A stretch of 29,963 nt of DNA, from assembly GCA_001599915.1 (NCBI GenBank), contig BCIG01000046.1:1-29963 (forward strand), written 5' to 3'. Below, piece by piece: positions 1-10,534 of the stretch (within the stretch, counting starts at the first letter, position 1; every line of letters begins with the position of its first letter). The position numbers and the translations under genes were made by a program. The notes beneath the pieces were generated by a model. The model did no database searches, was not told the DNA's origin, and saw nothing but the letters and a program-made list of their open reading frames with translations. Origin of the DNA: Symbiotaphrina buchneri (Eukaryota > Ascomycota > Symbiotaphrinales > Symbiotaphrinaceae).

Positions 1-401
1 GATGTAGATGCATAAATCGCATCAAGATTGAATAATATTTTTAATTTACTTTTCTTGTATCTAATCCTATTCATTACCCAAGCCTTCGTCCCTCAACGTC
101 AGTACTAACTTCTAGTTGGATGTTTTCACCTTTACCAGTCCATACAGTATCATCTGATTCACACATAACTATAACTTATTATTAATTTATAATTTATAAG
201 ATAGTAATCCATTGAACGGTACGCACAGATAGAAATATGCTCATCATGTACTATAGAGACTAATCTATTGCAAAGTCACCATCCTCTATAACATTTCACT
301 CTTCCAACGCTGATTAGAGGAAAACCAGGGGGGAAAAAAGGAAAGAGGCAGCATGCTTAATGCTCGACAGTAAGCAACTCTACAAACATGCGTGCGAACC
401 T
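1..401. other. AT-rich intergenic stretch at left edge
   Basis: No gene was found. The first ~290 bases are AT-rich, with runs such as taatatttttaattta, and hold only short chance frames. The right part is the 3' flank of the acetyltransferase that ends at 402. Confidence 0.6.
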
Positions 402-1191
402 CTATTTCTTCTGCATAGGGGGAACGGGCTCGACCGTCTTGATGACCCTCGCAGGTGATCCCACCGCCACACTGCACGGGGGAATATCCCTCGTAACCAC
501 CGCTCCAGCACCAATCGTACATCCATCACCGATCTGCACACCAGCCAGGATCACCGCATTACCCCCAATCCAGCAGTCATCGCCAATGACGACCTCTTTG
601 GCGTACTCGATGCCCTGCCGTCTGGACTCGATGCCCGTCTCGTGCGTGGCCGAAAGAATGCTGACGTTGGGGCCGCACATGACCCTGTCGCCCACTGTGA
701 CGATCGAGCAGTCAATGATGGTTAGACTGGGAGATGTTAGTTGCCGTTGAAGGTGAGGCGGTTATGGATGTGGGAGAGACTGGGAGAAGCTCACCCGAAG
801 TTCGCGTAGAAGTCATTGCCGAGAATGATATTGCAGCCGTAATCAACCTGGAATGGTGGCTCGATCATGGAGCGGCTCCCGAGTTTCCCAATCAGCTGCT
901 GCAATATTATCTCTCTTCCTGCCCAGAGCTCGTCGTACGTCGCCTCGTCTGGCACTGGGGCGTTGTATTTAGACACAAGCTTCCGTGCGCGGAACCGTCC
1001 TTCGAGCAGGATTGGTACGAACGAGTCATATCTGGGTGAGAGGCTCTTATCAAGATTCTCGTGTTCATGCTTCGGACGGAAACTTACAGCATCCCCGATA
1101 TCATCTGCTCGTACTCCTCGCACCACGGTATGTTATCCATAGTCTTCGCCGTCTCTATCAGAGCTGCATTCTTCTCTGTTGTTGGCCCCAT
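402..1191 (-). CDS. Maltose/nodulation-type hexapeptide O-acetyltransferase
   Basis: Three exons on the minus strand: 1191..1088, 1031..795 and 726..402, giving 221 aa. The introns (1032..1087 and 727..794) begin GTAAGT and GTGAGC and end in CAG. The N-terminus carries the family's Mac segment (WCEEYEQMISGMLYDS, about residues 22-37). The C-terminal half is a left-handed beta-helix of hexapeptide repeats such as VVIGDDCWIGGNAVIL. The His of SATHETG matches the catalytic His of LacA/Maa-type enzymes. The family moves acetyl from acetyl-CoA to a sugar hydroxyl in the cytosol. The length is normal for the family. It lies tail to head with a dioxygenase upstream, 383 bp away, and a sugar transporter is within 4 kb. 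The sugar substrate cannot be read from sequence. Confidence 0.9.
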
Positions 1192-1573
1192 AACTGGTTT
1201 CAGCGATTCACACTTCTATTGTGCAAATTGCTTCCCTGCAACAGTCCTGAGATCTAGAGGCGGCAGGGTCTGGATTCTCTGGAAGGGCAAAGGTGGCCTG
1301 GGAACGCTAGCGTGCCGAGATGCTGTACCGACTCTACTGCCTAATCGGGAGATCCTGCCAATCAGGGCCGATTGGCCATATATACGAATATGTTCACAGC
1401 GTATATGGAACTGATTTCAGGTGTGTTTAGTTGGCTAATTCATCCAAAAGAGATTTCGCTGTATCAGTCACTAGCGGCGCGAGGGACGTGTCAGTGGCGC
1501 TGAAATTTAGACATACTATGTACAGGCGATATCTGCCATACAACATTGCTCATGAATTGTTTTTCTGGCTACA
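1192..1573. other. Intergenic, acetyltransferase promoter region
   Basis: 382 bp between the acetyltransferase start (1191) and the dioxygenase stop (1574). On the minus strand a TATATA run (about 1378-1385) sits ~190 bp upstream of the ATG and could be a TATA box. No gene seen. Confidence 0.45.
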
Positions 1574-2694
1574 CTATCCGCTAACAGCTATATCCTTCGC
1601 CACTTCCGGAATCCTATAATTCGCACTCGTCACCATCGTCCGCCACTGCCCCGCATGCACCGGCTCGTATAACTTCTGCTCGCCCTCCTTCGCGATCGGG
1701 TCAATCCAGACATCCGCCGCGGGGTGTACAAAGAACGGGATGCTATATCGCGCGGGCAAGAACTCTCCATCCCCTTGTGGGCTCACAACCCTATGCAGAG
1801 TGCTCTTAACGCGGTTATTCGACAGCCTCTGCAGCAAGTCCGCCACATTGATAAGCACCGCACCCGGGACCGGCTTGACAGGCTGAAACCGGCCCGTATG
1901 CCAGGGATCAACCTCCAAGCCGCCAACGCCATCCTGAAACAGTAGCGTGCAGAGCCCAAAGTCGGTATGAGGCACGATTCGCGCGTGGCCGGCTTGCTCG
2001 ACGAGCTTGCGCTCGACGGGCGGGTAGTGCAGGAGCCGCAGTTGCGGGTCGGAGTTGTGGCAGATCTTCTCGAAGAAATCGGGAGGGATCTGCATCACCA
2101 GGGCTAGGCAGCGGAGGACTTGTTCCGAGAGGGTGAAGCACTGTGCGTAGAACCAGTCGATTAAGGAGCGGAAGCCGGGTAGCTCGGATTCGGTGGGGCA
2201 TAGAGCGTTGGTGAAGCGGCGATGTTCACTGCAGATGTTAGCGGACTGTGTGCGATAGGATTGGACTGCTGTGGGCGTACTAGCTCTCCTTGTGGTCTAC
2301 GCCCCCGTCAGCTTCGGCGCCATCGGGACTGTAGCCTTGGTTTACTGCAGGATCATTGAGCTTCCACTCCATCTTCTTGTCTAATGGTAGTTCAAAGAAC
2401 CGTTTTATCTCCCCTTCCATCAGTTTGGTGCACTGCAACGTCATACAGGGGGAAGTCTACCTGAGCAAAGACCTCATCAATCTTCTCCGGCGAGATGCCG
2501 TGGTCGACGAGATAAATCCATCCGACCTCGGAGAATGCATCGTATATCTGCTTAGCCACCTTCGCCTGCGCGGCTTCATCGCCACTCAGGAAAGGCGCGA
2601 AGGACACGACGGCTATCTTCGCAGACTCAATGGATGCATCGGCCTTGACGTCGCCCATGGGCTGGGGTATGGCATATCTCATTTGTTGCGACAT
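1574..2694 (-). CDS. 2-oxoglutarate/Fe(II)-dependent dioxygenase (isopenicillin N synthase-like)
   Basis: Three exons on the minus strand: 2694..2461, 2408..2281 and 2228..1574, giving 338 aa, a normal length. Both introns (2409..2460 and 2229..2280) are 52 bp; they have branch points AACTGAT and GCTAAC. The N-terminal DIOX_N domain has VVSFAPFLSGD and GWIYLVDHGISPEKIDEVF, then FFELPLDKKMEW across the first splice. The catalytic jelly roll supplies the iron ligands HTD (VPHTDFGLCTLL) and the distal His of STLHRVV, plus the 2-oxoglutarate-binding R-x-S in ARYSIPFF. The family oxidises small molecules using 2-oxoglutarate and O2, often in secondary metabolism, and also includes ethylene-forming and gibberellin enzymes. 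The substrate is unknown. Its only close neighbour is the acetyltransferase downstream on the same strand. Confidence 0.92.
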
Positions 2695-3188
2695 GCTGCA
2701 GGCCGATAAGGTGCTGTCACTGAGGTCACAACACGCAAAGTTCCTTTCACGGGCGAAGTTGCCGGTGATCTTATCGAGAACTAGGTATATATCGCCACGC
2801 TCTCAAACATGACGTCCGCGGCATGTCCGACGGTCAGCCATCAGCTCCGACGGACTGACTGGACACTGGGACCGCTAGTATGGCGATTGGCGATTAGATC
2901 AGAAGGTGGGAAGTGGGGTCCAGGTCCCAGTTCCGGGTAAGCTTTCGGCGCCGACAGGCAATCGTGTTTAATTGGCCCCTAGGGGCCGACCTCTCAAACA
3001 CACACAGATCATGTTCATGCAATGAGTGGAAATATCTGGGGTTCTCTAATTGAATAGGCCATGAACATGATCTCGAGTCAAGAAGGTCTGCAGCGAAAAA
3101 CTATCTTGCCAGGAATGGTCATACCGAAGCTCCAAGCGTGGTGCAAGTGTCATACCCGTGACGGTTTGTCAGGGACCGTAAACATGAA
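2695..3188. other. Intergenic, dioxygenase promoter region
   Basis: 494 bp between the dioxygenase start and the first MITE. A minus-strand TATATA (about 2786-2791) lies ~95 bp upstream of the ATG. A 12-bp inverted repeat (gatcatgttcat at about 3008-3019, atgaacatgatc at 3061-3072) is described under findings. No gene seen. Confidence 0.45.
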
Positions 3189-3242
3189 GGTAATCGGTAA
3201 TGGCACGCCCCTGTATTTGGTAACTGCACGCCCCTCTCATAC
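3189..3242 (+). repeat. Left terminal inverted repeat of MITE copy 1
   Basis: About 50 bp that pairs with the reverse complement of about 3600-3652. It contains GGTAATCGGTAATGGCACG and then a second GGTAA...GCACGCCCCTCTC subunit. Confidence 0.8.
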
Positions 3243-3599
3243 AAAAAGCAAAGGACGACTAATCCCACTTTGATATGCGGATAGATATTTGAACAGGTAT
3301 AAGATGGCGCCCTTGACCGATTGATCGATTAATCGGGCCATCTATCACGGAGATAAACCAGATAGATATGATTGATAAGGTACGATACGGATATACGGAT
3401 AGATCCGACATATGTTATTCTGGAACAGGTTATTGGTTGATCGATCTATCTATCATGAAGATTAACTGGATAGATGAGATACGATACGGATAGGCTACGA
3501 TGCTGCTATCCGGACAGACAGATACGATAATCATACCATGTAGATAGATGAGATGTACGGATAGATTTGATACGATGCAGATAGATGAGATTGCAAATA

Positions 3600-3652
3600 G
3601 GTAAGAGGGGCGTGTGGTAACCAAAAAAAGGGGCGTGCCATTACCGATTACC
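3600..3652 (-). repeat. Right terminal inverted repeat of MITE copy 1
   Basis: Reads inward on the minus strand as GGTAATCGGTAATGGCACG, followed by a GGTTACC..CACGCCCCTCT subunit, matching the left end. Confidence 0.8.
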
Positions 3653-3661
3653 AAACATGAA

Positions 3662-4650
3662 ACGAGACCCTTCCTCAAGCCGAGTGAGTGTTATTTGGAT
3701 TACCTCCTGGAAATAGGATTTGTGACGCTACATTATACAGGGGAATATAGACAAACCCCAGCTTGAAGACTAGCCCTCATACCCGTCAAAAGGCCCGAAT
3801 AGGATTGGTTGACGTCAAATGGCTTGAGCATGTACTGACCTCGGCATAGCCACACTCTGGTTGTTACAACCTGATCAACAAGGCCCCTGAAGTGCTCTAC
3901 CCTTCGACCGTTCCTGGATAACAGTTCCCCCGAAAGGGAGAACATTTATTGAGAACATTGCTATATTACGCCATTTGGACCGGTGGACATTATAAAAGTC
4001 CTGTACACCAGCTGATAAACAGAGCAATTAACAATATCAGACTCATCCAGGGACTGTAGCTATTGGGAACACCATTGCCGAGGCACAAAGCCGGATGTGT
4101 TCACGTCGGATTCGTGGCGCCCCCATCCCCTCCTCGTTTGTCTCCATGGTTGGTGATCGGCAGGTGCAGGCCCACGAATTGCCGAGGAGGCACACATTCC
4201 ATGCCATGACGCTGTTGTACCTCGTATCCAGCACGTATCAGTCAAAAGCACTGATCTGCAGCGACACGCATCCTCGAGTACATCTGAAGGCCCCTGTAGC
4301 GAAAGGACCCTTACTTGAGGAAAAGCGGGCGCCCTAGTTGGATCTTACGACGCTTCCCCCGCAAATACCCCGCAAGCACTGCTTCCCCCGCAACTTTAAT
4401 TCTCCTGTCTATGTACATCGGCAGTTGTGAGAGTACGAGTGTGGAACTCCAGTATAGAGACGTGAACATGGCATCGCACTGGCTTGGAAGTGAACCCATG
4501 GGTATACAGCTCCCTGCCCATTCTAAAAGTAGGGCCAACCGGGGTATTTGGACAGGATCTCAGATCCTACACCCTTCCTGCACCCACTTCTTCTTCATAA
4601 GCTTTGCAGTAACATAACACTTCATTACTACGAGAATATAACCCGCCAGT
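3662..4650. other. Long intergenic stretch upstream of the sugar transporter
   Basis: About 1 kb with only short, mutually overlapping frames (80 aa or less) on both strands and no recognisable protein. A tataaaag word lies at about 3991. The last 300 bp form the transporter promoter, with a CreA-type cluster listed separately. Confidence 0.5.
4357..4391. promoter_or_regulatory. Cluster of three CreA-type sites
   Basis: Three copies of CCCCGC, the complement of the CreA consensus SYGGRG, lie at 4357-4362, 4368-4373 and 4386-4391, about 260-295 bp before the transporter ATG. Closely paired sites are known to be the effective form for CreA carbon-catabolite repression. Function is inferred from motif and position. 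Confidence 0.6.
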
Positions 4651-6337
4651 ATGGAAGAAGGCCCTCGCCTACCTAGGCCGCGTCTGACGAGCATCTGGGA
4701 AGAGAAGCGGGTCATCCTCATCTGCCTGTGTATCGCCTTCGCTCAATTTCAATATGGCTACGACTCTGCCGCCGTCTCCGGGTTCCAAAGCATGCCGGGC
4801 TTCCTGCGTATCTACGGCTATCCTGATGTACGTGTTCCTGCTGTGTTTGTTACTCCTACGCTTACTGAAAGCATCTCCAGCCCGAAGCCACAATCGGATA
4901 CAACATCAAGACCTCCGTACAACGGCTCATCCAGAGCCTCATGAACCTCGGCGGCCTCGTCGCTTCCATGATCGTCTACACCATCGGCGACCGCATCAGC
5001 CGCCGCGCCGGGCTGTGGATCGCCTGCGTCATCGGCCTCGTCGCCATCTCCGTGCAGATCGGATCCAAGACCACCGGCGCTTTGTACGCGGGTCGGCTGC
5101 TTCTCGGGATCTCCAATGGGTTCTTCATCCCCTACTCGGTGACGTACATGAGCGAGGTCTCGCCTGCGCACCTCCGCGGATCGATCGTGGGGATGGTCGT
5201 GTTCCAGATCTCGCTCGGCGCACTGATCGGCATCCTCGTGGATAACTACACGGATGTGTATCTGGAGCGCAAGTCGTATGAGATCCCGCTGGGGATCATG
5301 TATATCATCCCGGCGTTTATTTCTGTGTTTCTGCTTTTTGTCCCGGATACGCCCCGCTACTATATCTCCAGGGGCCAGGATGAGAAAGCCGCGGCGTCCA
5401 TTCGTCGGACGAGAGGGATCAAGGACGAAGCCCGGGTTGCGGCAGAGATCGCAGATATCAAGAGCACCTGGATCGCTGAGCAAGAGTTGCACCGCGGCGT
5501 GCATATCCGCGATATGTTCCGCGGGCCGGATCTTCGGCGGACGTTGATCTCCTTCGGAGCAGCGGTCGGGCAGATCGCCTGCGGAATCTCCTTCATCTCG
5601 TGTACGAGCCCCCAGCCTCCAATGTCAACCCGCTGCTGTATCTCTAACACTGAGCAGCATACTCGGTCTATTTCTACGTGCAAGCCCGCATCGGCGCGCC
5701 CTTCACATGGGTCATGGTCGGTCTGGCGCTGACCTTGACCGCAAACATGGCGTCCTTCCCAGCAATGCGGTACCTGTCGCGGCGCTTCCTACTGCTCTCG
5801 ACCTCGATCCTATCCGCCATCTTCATGTTCGCCATGGCCATTGTCTACACGAAATCGACAGTCGGCTCCGACTCAGCCGGCAAGGCCCTGGTCGGGCTCA
5901 GCATCGGCTACACCTGGTTCTACGGCGTCGGGCAGGGCCCGGAGCTCTGGGCCGTGGCCACCGAGGTGCCCTCGCAGCGTCTACGCGCACACACGGTCGG
6001 CTTGGGCACGGGCCTGAATTTCGTGTTTGGCTGGCTGTGTGCGTTCTGTACTCCGTATTTTATCAATTCGAATGCCTTGAATTGGGGGCCGAAGTATGGG
6101 TATATCTGGGGTGGGAGCAATGCTATCCTTACGGTTTGGATCTTCTTCTGCGTGCCCGAGACGAAGGGCCGGAGTTTAGAGCAGTTGGATGAACTGTTCG
6201 AGAATAGGGTCCCGACGTGGAAGTTTGATAAGTATGTGACCGAGCATACGGCGGTGGATGCAGAGAAAGATGTCGTTCCTGTCGATTCGAAGGGGGCTGA
6301 AAGTGGAGCGGTCCACGTTGAGAATATTGAGTTGTAA
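4651..6337 (+). CDS. MFS sugar/maltose-type transporter
   Basis: Three exons: 4651..4827, 4881..5601 and 5658..6337, giving 525 aa, normal for the sugar porter family. Introns are 53 and 56 bp; the first has branch point CTTACTGA and the second CTAACAC. Signature elements: FAQFQYGYDSAAVSGFQSM in helix 1, the loop motif GDRISRR, then AGRLLLGISNGFFIPYSV, the PDTPRYYISRGQDEKA central loop, and PETKGRSLEQLDELFE before the C-terminal tail. Twelve membrane segments are expected, in the plasma membrane. It resembles fungal maltose/hexose permeases, but substrate cannot be fixed. The ATG at 4651 gives the usual short cytosolic N-terminus. It converges on the acyltransferase at 6596. The CreA cluster upstream suggests repression by glucose. 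Confidence 0.94.
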
Positions 6338-6595
6338 CCGGAAAGCCTGGGTCTAAAGGTTTGGTGTGAGATTCTCTCTTGGCTGGATATCATAAGCTAT
6401 GTATCATGTTTTATTGTATAATGCTATGCTGAAGACTGAGGTGAATGACCTCGTCTAATGATTGCATCATGTTAATGCTCGCTCCCCCTAAGGATGCAAA
6501 TACCAATTATCAATAATAGTCCTCACCCCACAGTTTAGAAGCCTGACCAAGAGGACTATGCAAGAGAGGGCTCTGGGATCTTCGCAGGAACACAC

Positions 6596-8201
6596 TCAAC
6601 TGATCACCGCTTCAAGCCTCTGCTCCACGCGTCTCAGCACATCATTAACCATCTTCGCCGGCAACGCGCCATCCTCATAGGAGACATTAACCACGCAATA
6701 TCCACCCACCGCGCTGGCCACATTGAACGCCAGATCCGAGCCAAAGCCCGCCGCAAGAGTGGCCGCCGAAAACTCCGACTGGGTGATCGTCCAGGGTCTT
6801 GTGGCACTGGCCGGCCCGCACTTGAAGGCGCCCAAGTTCGACAGGAGGAAGGAGCCTGGTTGCAGCAGCTGGAAGTTCGGCAGCAGCTGGGAGATGTAGT
6901 CCTCGTCGTGTTCGCCCATGAGATTCATTCCTTTGTAGGCTTTGATGTAGTCTTTGGATACGTTGAGGTCGTAGTCGATGCTTTTCTTGAAAGCGCGTGC
7001 GAGTTCCCATACCGCCGAGCTATCCAGGTGGGCCTCGTCCTTTGCTGGTATGTTAGAGGGTGCAACGGCTGCCTTTCGGTATTTGGCAAGCCGGAAGACT
7101 TCTCGGTGACTGGAACTGGCATTCGTTAAGGCCTCTTCGTCGACAGCCAATTCTCTGCGCAGATCCATGGGCATGTTCGAGATCCCAAACGTGGCTTTAG
7201 GGTAGAAATCCACTGCCAGCGTCACTTGTATCAGCGTGTGAAGCAATGCCGTGAAAGTAACCTTCTGTTGCCGGCATGCCTTGAGCCCTTTCTCCATTGT
7301 TGCATGGTCGAGTCGCAGAGCGCCGATTCTGGTGACGGTGGCTTGCTTTACGCCGTCCGCGTCCCATTTGAGCGTCACCCGCCTGTATTTCGCGTCATTG
7401 AACCATATCATGCGGCCGCACAGCAGCCGAAAAATGTGAAATAGAAGCACTGTGCCTACGGCAAAGAGGATCGAAGTCTTGCCTGGAACTCGATCGATGA
7501 TATCGCCTCTCGGAGGCTCCGGGTGAACATTGACCATCGCATCTTCAGGCGCAAGCTCCTGATCGTAAACGGACTCCGGCAAGCTATTCAGAGCCTCCAG
7601 CAGGCATTTATGGAACGCCCAGCCAGAGCGTCCATCGGCAAGAAAGTGATCGTAGACAAACACGGCATGTTTCTTGTTCACCACGAGGAGCTTCCACAGC
7701 GGCCGGCGCGGAGTATCTCTTCCAAACCAGTACTCATTATGCGCCTTCTCCACAACCGAGCGCAGCCCTTCCGTTTCCACCTTTTCATCCTCGATATATT
7801 CCACGCACTCATCCAAGTTGACCTGCTTCAAATGAGCAGTCCAGGAGCGATGCTTGGCCTTCTTCTTCGTCGATGGTTTGCGCAGGTAGACGAGGCCCAG
7901 CTGGTGGTTTCGCTGTATGACAATGCGGAGCGCTCGGTAGAGGACTTGCGGCGAGAGAGGTTTCCCGGTCGCATGGGAGTATGTCGCCGAGACGAGGATG
8001 TTGGACTGGAGGCCGAGTTTGCCGGTGACGCCGAACATGATCTGGTATCGCTCTAGAGGTTTGCGTGAGTTCACACTTTCGCTGAAAGGTGGCTCTTGCG
8101 CGAGGCTTACCAGCAGGACCCGTGAGCACGTAAGCTTCTGAGGACTCGTCGACCGCGGTGGCTGCCACTGCGGGAGACTTGATACCGCCATTGCGTTCCA
8201 T
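6596..8201 (-). CDS. Alcohol O-acetyltransferase-like protein (AATase family)
   Basis: Two exons on the minus strand, 8201..8111 and 8052..6596, giving 515 aa. The 58-bp intron starts GTAAGC, has branch ACTCAC and ends CTAG; it joins VLTGPA to ERYQIMFGVTG. A longer unspliced frame opens at 8251, but its first ~65 residues look random, so the spliced start is preferred. The acyltransferase motif HxxxD appears as HFLADG at about residues 166-171. The late motif region SNLGAFKCG and a hydrophobic segment (ILFAVGTVLLFHIFRLL) follow. Pfam AATase proteins (yeast Atf1/2-like) transfer acetyl from acetyl-CoA to alcohols or sterols at ER or lipid-droplet membranes. The substrate here is unknown. Confidence 0.88.
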
Positions 8202-8686
8202 ACTACGAGCGTGCGGTCTATGACAAGCTCGATGATGCCGACAGCCAGCAAGTTGCGCGACAGCTGAGATTTGCCAGCAGGGGTCGGACCTTAATGACAG
8301 CAAATTGGTGCCTGAACCAGCGCGCTCCGAACGTTGCACTAATTCTGGCCCGCAGGCGGCACAGCTAGGCTGAGATGCTAAGCTATCGTTTCGGACCGCC
8401 AAGGGGCGCTCAACAGCTTCTCTTAACTACAAAGGTTTTAGGGCGGTCCCTGATGTGAACTTACACTTACGGAGGACGAAGATGCCGCAGGAAGCCGCTC
8501 CTCTTCGTTTATTGTTTGCTACAATCGCAATCGATGCCGCTGTTAATGGAGAGATAAGGTCGAATTGATGATATCGTCCATGTTCATGCACACACATCGG
8601 GCTTATATATATCCTAACCGGTAAGATCTCCTCATATTATAGCATCTCCTACATCCTTCCATCCCCACTACAACTTCATCAGTCCT
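8202..8686. other. Intergenic between acid phosphatase 3' end and AATase start
   Basis: 485 bp. It serves as promoter for the AATase and terminator region for the phosphatase. A TATATATA run lies at about 8604-8611, ~400 bp from the AATase ATG, so it may not be its TATA box. No gene seen. Confidence 0.4.
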
Positions 8687-10534
8687 TCAAGGAGCCACAA
8701 ACCACCCAAAAGGAAGAGCCCTATCAAACAAGAACGTCGCCTTTTGGTTCACCTCCGCCTGTGTGGCTCCGGTCGAATTCAAGCCACAAACCTGCGTGAA
8801 CGTTCCCGCGGCCTTGGTCTTGTTTGCAATCAGTTTCGCATACGTGTCCAGCGGACAAGAGGACCCCGGTCCCGACTTGCACGATGGAACAGCTTCCAAG
8901 ATAGTCAGCAGGAGATTCTTGGATAAGGATAAATGCGGTAATGGACTTACGGTAGACAACATCGTTCAATGTGATTCGCATGTAATGCTGGCTGGAGCAG
9001 GTGAGCCGCTCGAAGCCAATCGTGCCGCGCATGGTTACGTAGCGGTTTGCGGCGTATTCCTGCGAATAAGTCAGTCGAGAGTAGTTGATGAGAAGAGAAA
9101 GAAGCGTACTTGAGTGGATGGAATATAAGTGCTCGGCAGCGGCGTTTGATCATCAAACACGCCGATCTCAGAAACCAGCTGGTTGATCTGACCGTCGTTG
9201 GTGAACATGGCTGTAAGTGGTGGGGGCTGGAATGGGGTCCCGTCGCTGCTGGTGTAAGTCTTATTCGGGCCGTCCTGGAAACGTTGGATGATGGCGTTGA
9301 GGACGGGCAGCATGAGCGTGCCGTTCTTGCCCGCACCAGGGCCTGATATGGTGAGCTGCAACGGACAACCCAGAAGACAGTAGCAGTGACTTACCAGAAC
9401 CATAGTAGTACCTCAGATCCTGGGCGTATTCGTACGCCCGGAGCTCGTCGTCAGTGAAGACATAGCACCACGGGCTCTTGTAGCCCAGGACTGGTGTCTC
9501 GAACCCGCAAAGGTACGGGAACAGACTGACGTCCGTCTGGGTGAAGGTGAGACTCCCCTTGAGCAGTGCGTTGATTCGTGCTGTGACCGGTGCAAGGTAC
9601 AGGTTGTTCCATGTGGTCGCATTGCTGCCTCCTGAATTGTCACTGTAGGTTGGGCATCCATCTGATGGAGCGAGCGAGTTGGCTCGAGAAGCAGGAGCGG
9701 TGGAGTTGAGGACGTAGACGGAGCCGAGAGTGGAATTGGGGCCCATATAGCCACGTGTGAACAGCCTGCTCTGGCTATAAGCAAAGGATTATTTCCACGA
9801 ATTGCATGACGGTCTTACCTTGCAGAGTCAATAACACGAGGAGCTGCAGCATACTGGTTCGACCAGACCATAAACGGCGTATTGTCTGTATAAAACTCGG
9901 GATATCGGTAGCGATACGTCGTTCCCATATCATACCTTGGCGGATGTTAGCCTCCGCTCAATGTTCCAAGAACAATGTGTTTGCAAATCTCACAGTTCTT
10001 TGTAGCCTCCGACATTGATCATGGAGATGTCCTGAGAAGGCTTTCGCACCACTGGCGTCCACGATGAGAGGAAGTCGAGCTCAGGGGCATTTTGGGACAC
10101 AGTGAAGGTCGCAGCGTCAATCTGTATGCTCAATTAGCAACTCATCTGGCTTAGGTCTTGGGTTGTGAATTACCTTTGCCGATAGGTTTACCCATTGCTG
10201 GTAGGCGCTCAAATCCGGGTAGCGGGAGCCATGTCGGGAGACAAATGCAGCCCTGTCCACGGTGCAACCGTCAGGAACGACATATGGGATGCCGGTGTAG
10301 AAACCTCACTGGGATCAGCGGGAGCCAGCAATTGGCACCAACATACTTACCTGGGAACCATGGGCCATTGCCACCAAGCCATTGCGTGGGATCAAGTTGA
10401 TGCTGAGCTGGGTTATAGGCCGTTGCAGCTGAGGCCAGCAGCGGCAGGGCGACTAGGAGTGAGGCTGCGACGATCTTGCTATCAGTTACTGGGATTCTCG
10501 CTCGTCTGGCAAATCTGTACAGCGGTGCGCGCAC
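8687..10534 (-). CDS. Secreted histidine acid phosphatase (phytase/acid phosphatase family)
   Basis: Eight exons on the minus strand: 10534..10351, 10304..10174, 10121..9994, 9935..9819, 9765..9395, 9342..9110, 9059..8951 and 8892..8687; introns are 46-58 bp. The first exon encodes a signal-like segment (IVAASLLVALPLLASAATA). The catalytic motif RHGSRYP follows at about residues 85-91 and N-glycosylation sequons are common. The C-terminal acid motif reads FTNDGQ where most members have HD; the Asp proton donor is kept. No in-frame ATG precedes the signal segment: 10534 is a GTG, so the true start (a 5' exon or a start nearer the signal peptide) is open. Length is ~490 aa. The family hydrolyses phosphomonoesters, including phytate, outside the cell. 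The upstream CACGTGGG site suggests phosphate control. Confidence 0.9.

Larger units (their letters stand above)
3180..3661. mobile_element. MITE copy 1 (MULE-like, non-autonomous) with 9-bp target duplication
   Basis: The element spans 3189..3652 (464 bp) and is flanked by the identical 9-mer aaacatgaa (3180-3188 and 3653-3661). It starts GGTAATCGGTAATGGCACG and ends with the inverse complement; the inverted repeats run ~50 bp. Each terminal repeat contains two related subrepeats around GCACGCCCCT. The interior is AT-rich with many gatacggatagat-like words and a diverged internal duplication (segments starting near 3293 and 3423 both begin gaacaggt). There is no transposase. Long terminal inverted repeats with a 9-bp duplication fit Mutator-like MITEs; superfamily is inferred. 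Confidence 0.85.

Noticed and set aside
4043-4337. Several overlapping 60-80-codon frames on both strands
   Set aside because: Mutually overlapping, low-quality sequences with no family resemblance.
4818-5504. 228-codon minus-strand frame opposite the sugar transporter
   Set aside because: Rich in Asp/Arg/His as expected from the antisense of a GC-rich gene; the plus strand carries clear MFS motifs.
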